Below are positions 36,562 through 50,700 of a stretch of 64,000 bases of DNA, piece by piece. The position numbers and the translations under genes were made by a program. The notes beneath the pieces are model-generated. The model did no database searches. It saw nothing but the letters and a program-made list of their open reading frames with translations, and was not told where the DNA came from. Positions within the stretch are counted from its first letter, which is position 1; each line of letters begins with the position of its first letter. Source of the DNA: Monosporascus cannonballus (taxonomy: Eukaryota > Ascomycota > Sordariomycetes > Xylariales); NCBI GenBank assembly GCA_004154925.1, contig QJNS01000032.1:124001-188000 (forward strand). The letters run 5' to 3'.

Positions 36562-39500
36562 ATTTTTTTATTTTTATTATAAAAAATAACGCGATAATTA
36601 TTAAAAATAAAGGTCGCCGATTACAAAACGAACTTAGGTTATTACTTAAAAAAACCGCCGATTAGAACCTAATTAACGAACGATCGATTATTGTATGAGA
36701 ATAAGCGAAAAAGCTTATAACAAAGCCCTAATAGATTAAGGACCATAATTTCCGAAACCCCGAATTACTTTATATATATAATGAGGATGCGTTCCGATAA
36801 CAGTAAGTTAAAAAGTCGGAAAATAAACATAATATAACGACCGTATCCCGGAATTTAAAGTAATGAAAAACTAACCCTTTTAATAATAACCAGATTTTGG
36901 AGATTATTTATTAATAAAACGAATAATATTCGAAATTATTCCGATAATTAGCCGATTAATGAATAATGGTATAAATTAAAAAAGCAAATTTTTATAAATT
37001 AATTGCCATATTATTATAAAAGCTTGAAGGTAATAAACGAATACCGTATTATAATTGCCCAAAACTTTTCGAATAGGCGTAAATTTAAAAAAGTTAAATA
37101 ATTATTATTACGGAAACTTACGTCGAAAAGTTAAAGCGAAATATCTTTATTTAAATTTAATAGCTTATAAGCCATATGGACGTTTTTATTCCGAATGTTG
37201 AACGATTATATCGTAATATATTTAAATATTTTAATTCCGAAAAATGTTAAAAATAAACAAATTATAGAATTTTATTAAAAAAGGTTACCTAAATCTCAAT
37301 TCTTTAAAAAAGGAATATAAAAAATAATTTATGGAATTATAATAACAATTTGATTAATTACTTTTAAACTTTTACGTTAAATAAAGATCGTTAATTTATA
37401 AAATAAAATTTGCAAATATTTTTAATTCGAAAATTAATCAGAATAATAAATGTTTGATTTTTATTTGTTTTTATAAATTAATATTAAAGTTACGAAATAT
37501 CTTATAACGAAAAAACAGTTAAATTGAAACCAATTAATGACGTGGTAAATAAAATAAAACATTATTAAAACATTTAAAAAAACCAAAAAAACTTTTGTTT
37601 TTTGCTAAAAATATTAATCAAAATAAATAATCTTATTTCAACGCCTTTGGAAAAAAAATTTATCAAAACAAATTAAAAACGCCGTATAAGAATAATAAGG
37701 AACGTAAACCTTCTGATATTCGGAAAGTAAATAATCGCCGATTAAATTTCGATTAAACTAAGTCCATATAATTTAATATGCTCAATTTTTATAAGGGCTT
37801 ATTTAAATATAATAATTATGGAAAACTAAGTTATAAAAATGTAAATTATAAAATTAAAAAAGATATAAAAACTTTATTAATCCGGCCTTACAAAAACCAA
37901 TTGTTGAAGACCAGATAAACCTTTATAATATATAACGATAAATTAAATCCACGCAGAAACGTAAACTTAAAAAAGTAGTCGGAATGAACGTATACGTTTA
38001 ATCCATTACGGCTAATAATTATAAAACGATTAAAATAAAATTAATTTTTAAACAGAAAATATTTATTTAAAAAAATCTGGAGGCTATAATAATATAAGTA
38101 AATATAAATACCAGAATATAGATAAATATTATAAGCAAGAAATTAACCAAAAAATTTAACTTTTAATTAATTTCAATAAATGTTCCGGAGTTTATCGGCG
38201 TTAATGCTACATATATTAAATATTATAAGGTTTACGAAATTCTTATTAATATAATAAATAATAATGGAAATAAACGAAAGTTTAAGTAATTTATTTCGTA
38301 ATATACCGCCATCGGAAATCGCCAGATCTTTTAATATTTAACCCAAAAACAAGTGAATTAAGCGTTTTATTATATAAGGTTATATATTAATAATTATTTA
38401 AATTATTCCAAATTCTTAACGAGTAAAAAACGGTAAATTTAACATTTTCTTATAAGCAAATTTATACCGTTAACTTAATAAGTTTAATCGAAAAATTAAG
38501 TATCAGGGAATTCAAAAATAATAAAAATAAGAAATAACTAATTTCTTTATATATTTAAAAAGCTTCCGGCGAATATATTCCGAAAAGTAATAAGAACAAT
38601 ATTTTGATTATTAAGACAAAAATATATAACAAATCTGATCCCCGGGAAAACGCCTTTATTTAATTTAATTTATCTTATTTTAAAAGTTCAAAAAGTTTTT
38701 TGAAAGATATACCCGAAAATATTAAAAAAATAAGCGGGATACGATATTTGAAAATGGACGTAAAGATATTAAAATAATGCGTATTTAAAAGGACGGTAAT
38801 TGCCGATTATATGTTAATTATAAGCGGTTAAATTAGGTAATAATAAAAAACTAATGCCTTTTATTTTTAATTTTAAAATTAATAAATCACCTAAAGTTAA
38901 TTAAGGTATTTTCGAAAATTATTTTTAAAAATATTTATTACCGTATTAGAACTAAAAAAAGTAATTAACGGAAAAATATTTTATAAATGCGATACGGCCA
39001 ATTCAAATATACGGCCATATTATTTGGCTGTTTTAACGCGTTAATTACGTTCGAAGTTTATATATATAAAATATTAATTAAATTAATTAATTATATATAG
39101 ATAATATATTTAAAGAATATAATTATTTATTCGAATAACAAAAAATATATATAAAATATTTTAATTAATTTACAAATAATTATTATAATATTTATTTTGT
39201 ATTAAAACATTTAAGTACGAATTCTTCAAAAAAAGATATAAAGTTTTTAAAATTTATAATTAATACTAACGGCTTAAATATAAACCGCCGATAAATCGAT
39301 ATTATCGAAATATAGCCAAAGCCAAAATTAATTTATAATATTTAAATAATTTTGAGATTTACGAATTATGAAAGACGTTTATCGCTTATTATTTATATAT
39401 CACCGAACTTATTATTAAATTTTTAAAACGGCCGTAAAGCTAAAATAAAGTAACAAAATTCCTATAATCCGAAAAAATTAAAAAAACGTTGGAAAATTTA

Positions 39501-41900
39501 AAAAATACTTTTTAATTAATAATTATTTTTAACATTAACATAATACCAAAAATACCAGGGTTAAAATAAACGTCTCGGAAAAAACTATATTAAAAGTCCT
39601 TTTATAAAAGTACCGGAAAATATTAACGCCTAATTACATATTAATTGCAAAAATTAAATCTAACCGAAAATCAATAAATTATAAAATAACAAACATTATT
39701 GGCAATTATAAAAAACCTAAAATATTAACAGCAATATTTTAAAAGTACAAAAAAGAAATTCTTAATATTTACCGATTATGTAACGTTAAAAAATATAATA
39801 AAGGCGTCGGTACGTAACTTTAAAAAAATTAACCTAATAAGTTTACCGCCTTATGTAATTTAATTTTAAGATTTAATATTAACCGGCTGCCGTTACTCCA
39901 GCAAATAAATTATTTAAATACCCAAATTATATATTAAGGAAAACTACGTATAAAAACGTAATCCTTACGTTATCCAAAAAATTCGGACTTACGAATAATA
40001 TGCCAAAAAACGTACGGGAAACGATCGTAAATATATAATGCAATTTAACGCATTATAAAGAAATAAAACCTTTTGTAGAAATAACGCGAAATTCGCTTAT
40101 TATAAGATTTTTAGACAGGTTTCAGGCAACGGAAATTTAGATAATTATTATCTGCATAAGAAAAGCGGAAAACTTTCATTATACGATTTTAAAAACTTTT
40201 CGAAAAAAAATAAAAAATTATATAATTATCAAACCTATTATTTACAAATAATAACATGAGCATAAATTATAATAATAATGGGATTAACGGTTAAATAATA
40301 ATAATTGCAAATGATAACCGTATTATAATTAAATTTCGAGGAATTTAAGAAAAACGACATTAATATTAAAGTTATTATTTACAACTAATATATTTTACAT
40401 TCTTTAATAAAAATATTAATTAAAAGCGTAACACTATTATAACTAAAAGGTTTTCCATAATTTTACAGTTAAATTTACATATTATAAAATAAATGCAAAT
40501 AATTAAATATTTAGCCGGAATAAAAGAAAAATATTTTTTAAATTTAAATACATATTTATATTATCGGAATAAATACGGAATTGTGTTATAAAATATTTCA
40601 CGAAAATAATTAATTAATTAATATTATAATGATTTAAAAGTAAAGTATTTAAAATATATTTATACGTTAAAATTAATAACTAGGAAATTTTTTTAAGAAA
40701 ATATCATAAACGATATCCGAAAATATATTAAATAATGTCCAAATTGTTAGGGCAGAATACAATTACGTTATAAACAATATAGATAACCATAACTTTTGCT
40801 ATTATTTAAATAATATTTCCAAAAAATCTTATTAAATTTTATTACGGGACTTTTTAATATCCTAAATTTAAACCGGGTAAAATACAACCTAATTCTGATA
40901 AGTATTAATTATTTTACGAAATAAGAGTTATTTATTCTTATAATTAAACCCTTAATTATAACCGAGATAATTTAGTAATTTTGTAATAAAATAAAATACA
41001 AATTCGGTATATCAGTTAAAATTATTAACGATAAAAACAAATTATTAACGAATTAATTTTAAACGGAATTTTGTAAAAAACGAGAAATAAACCGGCAAAT
41101 ATCGACTACTTATTATTTAAAAACCGAATATTACTCGGAACGTATTTATTAAAGTTTAAAATGTTATTTCCGTAATTACATTAATAAATATTAAAATAAT
41201 TAATTAAAGTTACTACGAAATGCAAAATTCGTATATAATAATATACGTAATATATTTACCGGCCGTCTTCTGTTCCAAGTTTTATATAAATATTATTTAA
41301 AAATAATAAAACATATCTTATATAAATTTTAAAAAAATAAAGATAAAAAATTAAACAATATTACGAAAAAATAATAATTATTCGTTAAATAATATGCAAA
41401 TATTTTTTAAAAAAATAACGGCAGCCTAAAAGAAATATTAAAATTAATATTATATATTTGTAAAATCTTAATTAAAATAATAAGTAAATTTATCGATTAA
41501 AAACCTTAATTTTAAAAATAAGACAATCGTATTTATTTATATCCAAGTTACGATTAAAAAATAAATAAATTCCTAGGTATATAAAATAACGTTTTTTAGA
41601 AACGATTAACGGATATATAATATATTTCTAATATCCTGATTAAAACCGTACTATAACCAGAAACCGGGTAAAGTTTAAGTGGCGTTACCGGACTTGATAA
41701 AAAATAAAACAATAAATAATAAAAGATATCGTTCGTTATCGAGATAACCGGAGGTAACGCAAATATCTAATTAAATAAAAAGGTTGGCCTGCTAAATATA
41801 ATACGTAAAAATTCCGAAAACATTTCCAATACGTATATAAAATATTATAACGTTACGAAAAAACATTAAATACGTATGTAAAAAGTAAAACAATCTAAAA
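36562..41900 (+). pseudogene. Chromovirus F: gag-pol relic
   Basis: Ty3/gypsy order on the plus strand. RT at about 38990-39330 shows FGLF, then LYIDNIF (the YLDD strand), then a KFLKFIINTNGLNI region matching KFLGFIIxxxGL. Integrase at about 40720-40890 shows CPNC followed by LNFITGLFN (family MDFITGLP). A chromodomain at about 41720-41830 shows IVRYRDNRRQRKYLIK-KGW with the pattern of QYLVKWKGY; W is lost to stops. Stops are RIP-type throughout. Known role of the chromodomain: steering integration to heterochromatin. Confidence 0.72.
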
Positions 41901-42540
41901 ACCGTAATATAATAATAAACAAATCGGAAGTTAATTACTTAATAATTATAAAATGTATAAATATTAATTTTAAATAAAACTAATATAATAATATTAAAAT
42001 ATTATTTAATTATATAATTATTTTTAAACTTTTAGCGGATAAATATTTTATCATATATCGGTTAAAAATTTATAAACGACGTAAAAAAAAGTCGTTTTTT
42101 TATTTTGAAAATAAATTTTCGTATTTAATTATTCAATTTTACGTGAATTAGTTTTTAATAAATGTATTAAGGAAGATAATATAGAAATATCGGAAAATAA
42201 TTAAAGAATATATAAAACGGTAAAAAGTAAATACGTTTATTAAATTTATTAAACGTAAAACCTGGAAAAAAAATTAAAAACGTCTTATTTTTTACGAAAA
42301 ATAAAGCCTAAATAACCGGAATATAATTTGTTATTAATCGAGAATAAGGTGCCGTTTTTAAAGCGTTTAACGTATTTGGGTTTAGTAACAGTTTTACCGG
42401 GTAAAATTAATTTTTAATTATGGTTATTAATAAATATCAGAATTTCGTTAAAATATCCAAAAACGTGCGGAAAATATTCGTAAACGGGAAATAAAACGGT
42501 ATAACGGTTTTCGAAAATTACTTTATTTATAAGAATACTT

Positions 42541-43350
42541 TAAAATTACGCGTAATCGAAAATTAATTGCCGAAGAATAAGAAAGAAATTATAATATTTA
42601 TAAACAAACTTAAATTTGCAAATTTATAAAACGGCGTTAAAACTAGATTTCCGTAAATATAACGGTTAATCCGACATCGACTTCCATTATATTAAGGAAA
42701 CGATATTCATTAATAATAACCGCATGAAAAACGAATTTAGACTTGCAAAAGATATCGAATTAGCGATTAACCGCAATTACGTCGGAACCTTCCTATTAAG
42801 TATCCGTAATAAGAACCTTTTCGAATTGCTCGATTAACTTCTAATTATTGGTACCAAATTAAAAAACTATTTAAAAAATATTTTTTAAAAAAATCGAAAT
42901 TTAAACGGAAATCAAATAATAATATAAATAATATAAAGAACAATTATTTATTACGCGAAAACCTTAGTAATAATATTTAGTTATAACGTAATTTAAGCAA
43001 TCCGGAATTTAAATATAAACCGTACGGTAATCGATAAAACGTTATATTACGTAAATATAATATGGGTTTTTGCCGTTCGTAATATAATTAGTATTTATTT
43101 TACCGTTAGTATTAAAAAAGTAACGTTAAAAAAATTTAATTCTTATTAATATTAAAATATTATTTTTCTTAGACCTTTTTACGAAAAAAATATGGCGAAT
43201 AAAAATAATACGCAAAATACATAGAGAAAGGAAAATAAAAATAAAGAAACGACAAACGGAATAAAACGCGTACCAAAAAGGAATGGAAATATAAACGCGA
43301 AAAAGGAAAAAAGAAAAAGTAAATAAAATAGGATTAAAAACGGGTTTTAA
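42541..43350 (+). pseudogene. Extra sense frame downstream of the chromodomain in F
   Basis: In one plus frame (about 270 codons), stops are sparse and of TAA type. The stretch around 42640-42840 reads KLDFRKYNG-SDIDFHYIK, an ATG codon at 42724, ELAINRNYVGTFLLSI and LFELLD, with a lysine/asparagine-rich C-terminal part at about 43190-43340. No homologue is recognised; the start resembles the first helix of some Gag proteins. It lies between pol and the 3' LTR, where env-like or accessory genes sit in other LTR elements. Confidence 0.4.
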
Positions 43351-43534
43351 TAAAAAGTTAAGCGGAACATAATACCCTACGTAATATCATATGTATTAAT
43401 TATTACGATAATTATTTATAATACGTTATAACGGTAAATTAACGATAAATATATATAATTAAATTTGTAAAACGCGTTATATCAAATTAATAAAAATATT
43501 ATTAAAAATTAATAATTAAAAAGAGGAAAATAAT

Positions 43535-43741
43535 TATAAAAATATAGCCCTTACAAAAATAAGGCAAATAGCCGACCAGCTACCGCTCAACCACCGATTT
43601 ACTTATTAATATAAATCCACCATCTAGCAGATAATGGGAAACGCCAGATAAAAGTAACCTAATACACTTACCTCTTAGAAGCTGCTTTACGACTGGTCGG
43701 AGATCGCCTTACCTCAGCTTACAGCTATTCATTATCTTACA
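43535..43741 (+). repeat. 3' LTR of F
   Basis: 207 bp, TATAAAAATATAGCCC...ATTATCTTACA. Its second half is less RIP-damaged than the 5' copy. Confidence 0.87.
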
Positions 43742-43789
43742 GCGCTATGCAGGAAATAGCAGAAATTATGCTAATCGAATTATTTAAAA

Positions 43790-43833
43790 GTAAGTAATGT
43801 ATAAAACAATTTTGAAATAATTTAATTTTGTAG
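43790..43833 (+). other. 44-bp spliceosomal intron in the H3-like relic
   Basis: GTAAGT donor and TTTTGTAG acceptor. Removing it restores the H3 order LIELF - NLYVISAKR across a codon split. Its length is typical of filamentous ascomycete introns. Intron presence argues against origin by simple retro-copying of an mRNA. Confidence 0.7.
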
Positions 43834-44187
43834 TAATTAATTTATACGTTATTTCCGCCAAACGAATCATTTTTTAAAAAAAGGACATAGAATTGGTTAA
43901 AAATATTTTAAACCATTATTAATGCTTAACAGAACCGTAAATAAAACATGCGGCTTCCGGTAAAAAACCTGGCGTTGCGTCAGGTAAAGCTTATAACCAA
44001 AGTTTTAAACGTAACAAAAAAACGCGCGAAATAATAACGCGCAAAACAATAAGGATTCGGATAATACGCAAAATAATCATAATAATAAAAACTTAAGCGA
44101 AATTTAAATTCGATTTAAAGAGAAATCGACGTTATTTGGTTTTATAATACCTAAAGAGTTTTATGCAGTTTAGCTGTAAATTTTTTA

Positions 44188-44350
44188 TGTTATAACCCAA
44201 CGAGCCACGGTCTCCAGAAACGGTCTGCCACGACCCAACCACAAGTGCGCGGTAAGGCAGATTACGTGATAGATTACCAACTCACTGGTAGTAAGCCCAT
44301 AAGCCGGATTACCAACTTACTGGTAATAAACCAGTAAGCCGGATCAAAAT
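44188..44350 (+). repeat. 5' LTR of G, first piece
   Basis: TGTTATAACCCAACGAGCC...GGATCAAAAT. It contains two 35-bp units with the core CCAACTTACTGGTAATAA; the 3' LTR has three. It resumes at 51288 after E. Confidence 0.85.
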
Positions 44351-44776
44351 TGTGACGGCTAGGGGGTTTAACCAACTATTAAACCTTAGTCGTACGAGTT
44401 TATGTTGGCAGGAGTATCGTGGGAATCTGAGCAATAGATATAGTAATTGTGTTAGGTTTCGTAATTCCAAAGGTGTTTTGAGTAACGAATTGTTATTATA
44501 AGCTGAAGTTATTTAAATTATGGACATAATAAGCGTATATATTTTTTTTCCGAGATCCTGTTAGATTTTTTGGATCATTTCGGATCCATATCGGATAATT
44601 GCATGGATCCCGTGGGATCTTTTGGATTATTCCGGATCCATATCGGATAATTGTATGGATTCCGTTAGATCCCTAGGATTATTCCGGATTTATGTTACGT
44701 AATTTTGACAAATTTGGGTCCTATTTCAATTACCAAGTAACCGTTTCCGAAACTTTTTTTTAATTAGGTTATAATA
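44351..44776 (-). repeat. 3' LTR of E (with an extra 54-bp unit)
   Basis: TGTGACGGCTAGGGGG...GGTTATAATA. It carries one more 54-bp GGATCCATATCGGATAATTG-type unit than the 5' LTR, which explains the 426 versus 372 bp lengths. Confidence 0.88.
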
Positions 44777-47700
44777 CAATCTTCTTTCTTTTTAAATTTT
44801 GCCCTTAAGATTTTTTTAATAAGTTTTTTTATTATTTATCACTATGTTTGGCCGAGTTATTAAAAGTTGGAAACGTATTAACGAAAAGGAAAAATACGAA
44901 ACTTTGGCTTTTTTTGTTTATAATTCCGGTTTTGAAATTATGCTTTATATGCCTTATTTTCGTATTTGCGATTTTTGTATTATGTTAGATAATATACCGC
45001 GTTGTTAATAATGTATTTTGAAAAACGTTATTGCGACGGTTTTGATATCCTTTTTTCTTCTTAAATAATATTAATAAGGAAATAAAGTATTTATAGTTAA
45101 AACAATTTTCCGCTCGATAATATTTTCGTAATATTCGTTAAAAATTGTTAATAGTATTTCGTTATTTAAATTAAATATTATTTTATTTAAAGCGTTTTTG
45201 TATTTAATAGGATTTTTTGCAAAAAGGGGTTGGAAATGGTTAACCGGGGTTTTTAATCCTTTGATTAACTGGAAAAATAGGAAAAAGCCGATCGTTTGAA
45301 GGTAGAACGTAAACGTTTAGAAATTAAATTTCGCATTACGTTTTCCGAATGGTTTTATTTTTCTGATTTTATCATGAACGTAAATTAAGACGTAATTATT
45401 TCCGGTAATTTTGATATTATTATTAAAAAGCTTTTAATAAACGTTAAACGTTAAGAAGGTTTTTAGCGGGTTTCTAGGTATTTTCGGAGTCCGGATATTT
45501 TTTTTACTTAATTAAGTACTAGATAAATTTATTTTATTTTTATATTTCGAAAATCTTTTTTATTTCGTAGTTTTACTGGTTTTTTATCTTTACATTGTTT
45601 TATACTGTATACATTTTGAATATATGCATTATTAATTAGAATAAAGAAATGTAAAAAATTAAATAAAATTTAACTTTTAATAAAATTTCTAATTAATAAG
45701 TATTTCCTGAGAATTCTTCAGCAACTTTATATAAACCGATATATTTAAAACCAAAACTTTTGTTTAGCCGTCTTATTTAAATATTTTTGGTAAAGAAAAA
45801 AATTATTTTCCCCTTTTTAAAATTTTTTTTAACTTTCTCTGGTTATAATACTTATTTATTTAATTCTATACGAATTTTAGTTCCGTTTTTATTTCTTAAT
45901 ATAACTAGTATAACTATTTTAACGTAAAAATTACTTTAACGTTAATTAAATTATTATCGCGTATTTTTTTGTAAATCTTTCGAATAAATCTAAAGTTTAC
46001 ATTCGTAAATATTATTTTGATATTTTTATGATAATTGATATTATAGGTTATTTATACAATTAATAATTTTTTAACTTAATAATTTTATTTGTAATTAATA
46101 TAATATTGTAAATAAGGTTTTATAATTTAGTGTATTCATTTTTTATTTATTTAAAGTTTAAATATTTTAAATAATTTGTAATTTAGGCCGATTTATGTTA
46201 TAAAACTTTGCTAAAAGGTAAATATGAATATCGATCTTTTATTTAAAATAATATTTATTAATAATCAGTATATATTAAATTATTTCTGAAAGAAATGTAT
46301 ATTATTTATTCGGTGTTTATGTTTTCGCAATATAATAGAAAATAAGAAAATTTCGTAAATTGATCAACAATTACGAAAATATTGTCGTAATATATTCTCG
46401 TAATTAAATTTTCTGATATAAGAAATTTGTTAATAAAATTACATACAATTAAATAGCAGAATTATTTTATAATTAATAATAGTTGTAATTTTTCGTATAA
46501 CTTATATTATTAAGCGTTTACTTTGGCGTAAATATTGTATTATTATATAATTTTTTATACCGTTAATGTTATTTTAGAAAAAATATATATATATTAAAGC
46601 CGTTTTAAGATTTTGTAAATCTCTAAATATCCGTATAACTAATATTTATATATATTTCGTATTAAACCTTTATAATATTTCTTTAAAGTGTATATTTTAT
46701 TTATATTTTAGTTTTCTAAAAAATTATTATTATATTGCTGCATTTTCTGATATATATCAAAAGATATTACCCGTAGTATCGTAATTTATCGTAAGCGTAA
46801 ATATCTTTTTATGTTTATATCGAAAATTATGAAAATAACCTTAATTAATATTTTTTCAAAATTTACTTATTTGCTTAGGGTATTTACTTTGCTATGTTTT
46901 GAGCCTTTTTTATAAATAATAACGACATAGAAGTTCGCTATTTTTTTACGTATTTTAATTATCGTTCTATAAGTGTCTTAGTTATAATAAATCGGGTAAG
47001 ACTTTAATAATCCGTATAAACTTTGATTTAGTACAAACTTTTTTTAAAAAATGCCTAAACTTTTAAAATGCCATAATAATGGCTATAAATTCTTTATTAC
47101 AGATTCGATAATTAAATTCGGTTTTAAAAGAATAGAAAAAAATATAATAAAATACAATTTACTTTAATTATTTCCTTATTTGATTAGTACGTTTAACGCA
47201 TAATTAAAAATATCTGTTTATAATTTAACAGCACGGTTTAAATCGTACATAATTAATATTAGTTCGTTAATGAACGTATTTTCGATATTCTGAAATATCT
47301 TTGCCGTATTTGGCATCTATTTAAATTTCTTTTTTCGTGAAGTTCGTTAAGGGTATAACAATTTTGCTAAAGTTTCGAATAAACTCCTTATAATAATTAA
47401 CGAATTTGAAAAATACTTACACCTTTTAAATTATTATTAACGTTTATTATTTTATAATTATAACGAGTTTCGTAAGATCCATCTTAATGTATCCTAAGAT
47501 AATAATATATCCTAAATATTCCATTTTTTATTTATGAAATGAATTTTTTTACGTTAAAAAATAACCTTATATCTTATAAAATTTAAAGAACCTTATAAAC
47601 GTATTTTATGTATACTTTTTCCGTTTTAGAAAAAATAAAAATGTCATTAAAATAATATATGACGAAAATATCGAGGTATTTTCGTCACATATAATTTACC

Positions 47701-50700
47701 ATTTGCTAAAAACTTATTAATATATTTATAAATCCTATTAATATAACCAAATATTCAAATAATCCGTATTTCGTTCAAAAAGTTATTTTTTATTCGTATC
47801 TCTTTCTAATTTTAATTAAATTATATCTATTTTTAAAATAGAATATTATAAACTAATTAGTTTCCCCAAATCGGTTTTTTATTTTCGTAATTAAAAAAAA
47901 TAATATTCGATTTTTATTAATAACATCGCTTAATTATCGATAATCTACCATAAGTCGCAGTTTTTTATTTTTCTTTAATACGAAATATAAAAGGCATTTT
48001 GCTGGTAATTTCGAAAGCCGAATGCATTTTTTTTGTAACCGATCTTTTAGGTATTTTTTGAAAATACATAATTTATTTCAGCTAAAATTATAAATAAAGT
48101 AAAACTTTATTAACAGTTTTTCCTTAAAATTTATTTCATTATCTTATTCATTATGTTCTAGTAATTTCGTATCGAAAATCCATTTTGAAAAACTGCTTAT
48201 ACATATAATATTATAATAATATATTAATTAGATTATTTAATCGTTTAAATTATTATTATTATTTCAGATCAATATTTAGTTATTTTAGTTTCGTTTTAAT
48301 TATAATAATGATACATTATATTTTTTAATTACAATGTTGTTCCTATATTTTATCTTTTTGTATAATAAGGTTTTTATTGTATTTGTATATCTATATTCGT
48401 CGTTATTTATTAATTAAATATTAAGATTTTAATTTTTTTATTAATAAAATATAAAATAAACCTTATCTGGTTAATTTCGTTATTAATCAAAATTCCGTAT
48501 TGGCGCATTTATGGTAATTCTAAGATTATATCGTATTTCTTAAATAAAACGATATTAAAATTAATTATCTAGTATTAGATTTAAATAAAAATCTCGAAAT
48601 AATTAATTTCTCGTATAATTTTTCCGTTAGTATAAGCGAATTCTTGATTTTCGGCATTCGTTATTATATAAGGTTTTAACTTATATTTCCATAATACTCT
48701 AAATTTATTAACTATATTTGGTACAATATAATTCCCGCCCAAAGTTCCGTAATTTACCATTACGTTATATTAGTACGTTTCGATTCGTATTTCCAAAACA
48801 ATACAGTTATTAATGTTTCCTATCGTCGCATTTAAAGTTTTATTCGGAAACTTCTTTTAATTTTTTTAGGTTTCGTAATTCTATAGCTTTTTTATAAATA
48901 ACCTTTTTCTTTTAATTCTTATTCGAATTTATCGAACTTTACTTATATTCTTTCGTTTAATGCGTGAAATTGCTATATTCATTATTATTACCGGCATATT
49001 ATTTTTTCGAACCGTATTAATTGTTTTTGATTTTATTCCAGTCTTTTTTGCTTATTGAATAAATTATTTTTTTATATTTATAATTTTATCCCATTATACG
49101 TTATCCTAATTATCGTTTTAAAAGTCTTCTATAAGTTAACGTATTTCTTTTTTAATAACTTCCTTTTTATGAGAATCTATAATAAATACTAATTCAAAAT
49201 AAAGATCCGTAATAATGTTCTAGCTGTATTTTTTTTATTATGCGTTAAAGTAACTCCTTTTCCGTTTAGTAATTATGTTATCCATAATAATAAAAGTGGT
49301 TTTCCTATAGATATTTTCTTTTCGAGTTAGCTTTTTGTTTCGGCCAATTATTGGATATTTTTTGAGCTTATAATTCGAAAATATTAATACTATTGCTTAT
49401 CGCTTTTGTTATTTCCGATACAGTTTGGAAAATCAAATTCTTTATAATATATACGAATAATTCGTTCGTAAATATACTGCTTTTATTTTTCGTAATTGAA
49501 ATATTCTTATCGTCGACAATAAATAACGTGCATTTTGCTATATCGATCGGTGGTTCCGGGACAACCTTTTTCCGTCTAATTTTGGTATTTGCGTAATTAT
49601 CCTTATAATTCTTTTTACTATGTTCGCAATGCCTGTGAAGCTAGCTTCTTAACTTTTTATATTCCTTATCGAATTTCTTACTGTAATAGCCCTTATTAGG
49701 TTTTTCGCCATAGGGAATCTGGTATATGCTTAGGCTAAATTATGTTAATGGATTTGTTTTCGTTTTTTTAGTTTTTTCTGGATTATCCTTTAGGTACAGG
49801 CTTCTAGTTATCCTGACGGAGTTTCTTTTAGCTGTTTTATACCACGATATCTTATATCCTATTTTGTTACAATTATAGCATTTTACTTAGCTCCAATCCT
49901 TTTTATAAATAACTTTTAACTTTATAAATCCGAGTTCCGTACCGTAAAAAGTGTTATTACTTTAAAAAACATTAATATTAGTTATACATCAAAATTTATT
50001 ATTATTTTTTTGGTACCTTTAATATGCCATACCTATTATCGATCGTTAATCTTAACCGCCATAACGATATAATCCAGTAGGTAATTAGGCCGATTAAGCT
50101 TAAAAAACTTTTCTTCTCCTTTTTTTAAGCCGTCGAAAAATTTAATTCTTAATATTTTTTATTCTTAATTTAACTTAACTGCTAACTAAATTAACATATT
50201 ACTATAACTAGATGTTAATCATTTTTGTTATAATTATTGGATTTGCATTTCGGCTTTATTTTTTTTATTTATTATGCCGAAAACTTTCGTTAATATTTGT
50301 TCGAATTGTTTATAATCATTATAAATTTGCAATCTTTCTGGGTTTCGTTTTTCGATTATCAAAATGATATATTTTCTTATAACGGGCTCGAACTAAGTAA
50401 TCGTGTTTCCGGTAAGCCATTTAATTACAGATTTTATTTGTATAATGGGCGTAATAAATTAAATAAGAAAATACTCGAAATATATTCGACACTAAATTAA
50501 AACAAATTATAATTTAGTCAAGGTTTTCTTAAAAAGTTTTAACTTAAGAAATTTAAAAACCTTTCCTAATTTCTTAGCAAAATTTAGCTAAATAACTTAA
50601 TTTGTTCGAAAAGGTCTCCCTGTCTTGAAAATTTTTCCTTTTTCTTTAAGCTTTTTATAAGCGGCTTAAAAAAACGTCGTAAGATTATTATTGTTTTTTT

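Larger units (their letters stand above)
36355..43741 (+). mobile_element. Chromovirus F, inserted in the H3-like relic
   Basis: 7,387 bp, plus-oriented, with 207-bp LTRs (36355-36561 and 43535-43741) and a perfect TSD GCGCT (36350-36354 and 43742-43746). The polypurine AAAAAGAGGAAAATAAT precedes the 3' LTR. Its LTRs are unlike those of A-E and G, so this is a separate family. Confidence 0.9.
35959..43922 (+). pseudogene. Histone H3-like gene relic inside hAT X, split by chromovirus F
   Basis: One frame runs 35959-36354, then 43747-43789, then a 44-bp intron (GTAAGT...TTTTGTAG, 43790-43833), then 43834-43922. It starts ATG GCT and contains KQTAR (35980-35994, Q as TAA). The core has RRYQ (36235-36246), TELL, LF-Q-RLVKEI, LGFQ and FAIGA, then AMQEIAE, LIELF, NLYVISAKR and KKDIELV, ending in TAA near the normal H3 terminus. 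Roughly 60% of the core helix positions match canonical H3. There is no loop-1 insertion and no CENP-A tryptophan, and the FQRLV form is kept, so it is H3-type and not centromeric H3. The tail is about 40 residues longer than normal. Stops are all TAA/TAG. Known role: nucleosome core. This copy is dead. Confidence 0.8.

Noticed and set aside
35959..43922. Centromeric H3 (CENP-A/CenH3) instead of H3
   Set aside because: The loop between the REI and QE blocks has the canonical H3 length, the CENP-A tryptophan is absent and the FQRLV form is kept. The tail is unusual but does not outweigh the core.
49393..49596. 67-codon plus-strand frame with hydrophobic stretches
   Set aside because: Antisense to the gag region of minus-oriented chromovirus E; hydrophobicity comes from AT-rich codons.
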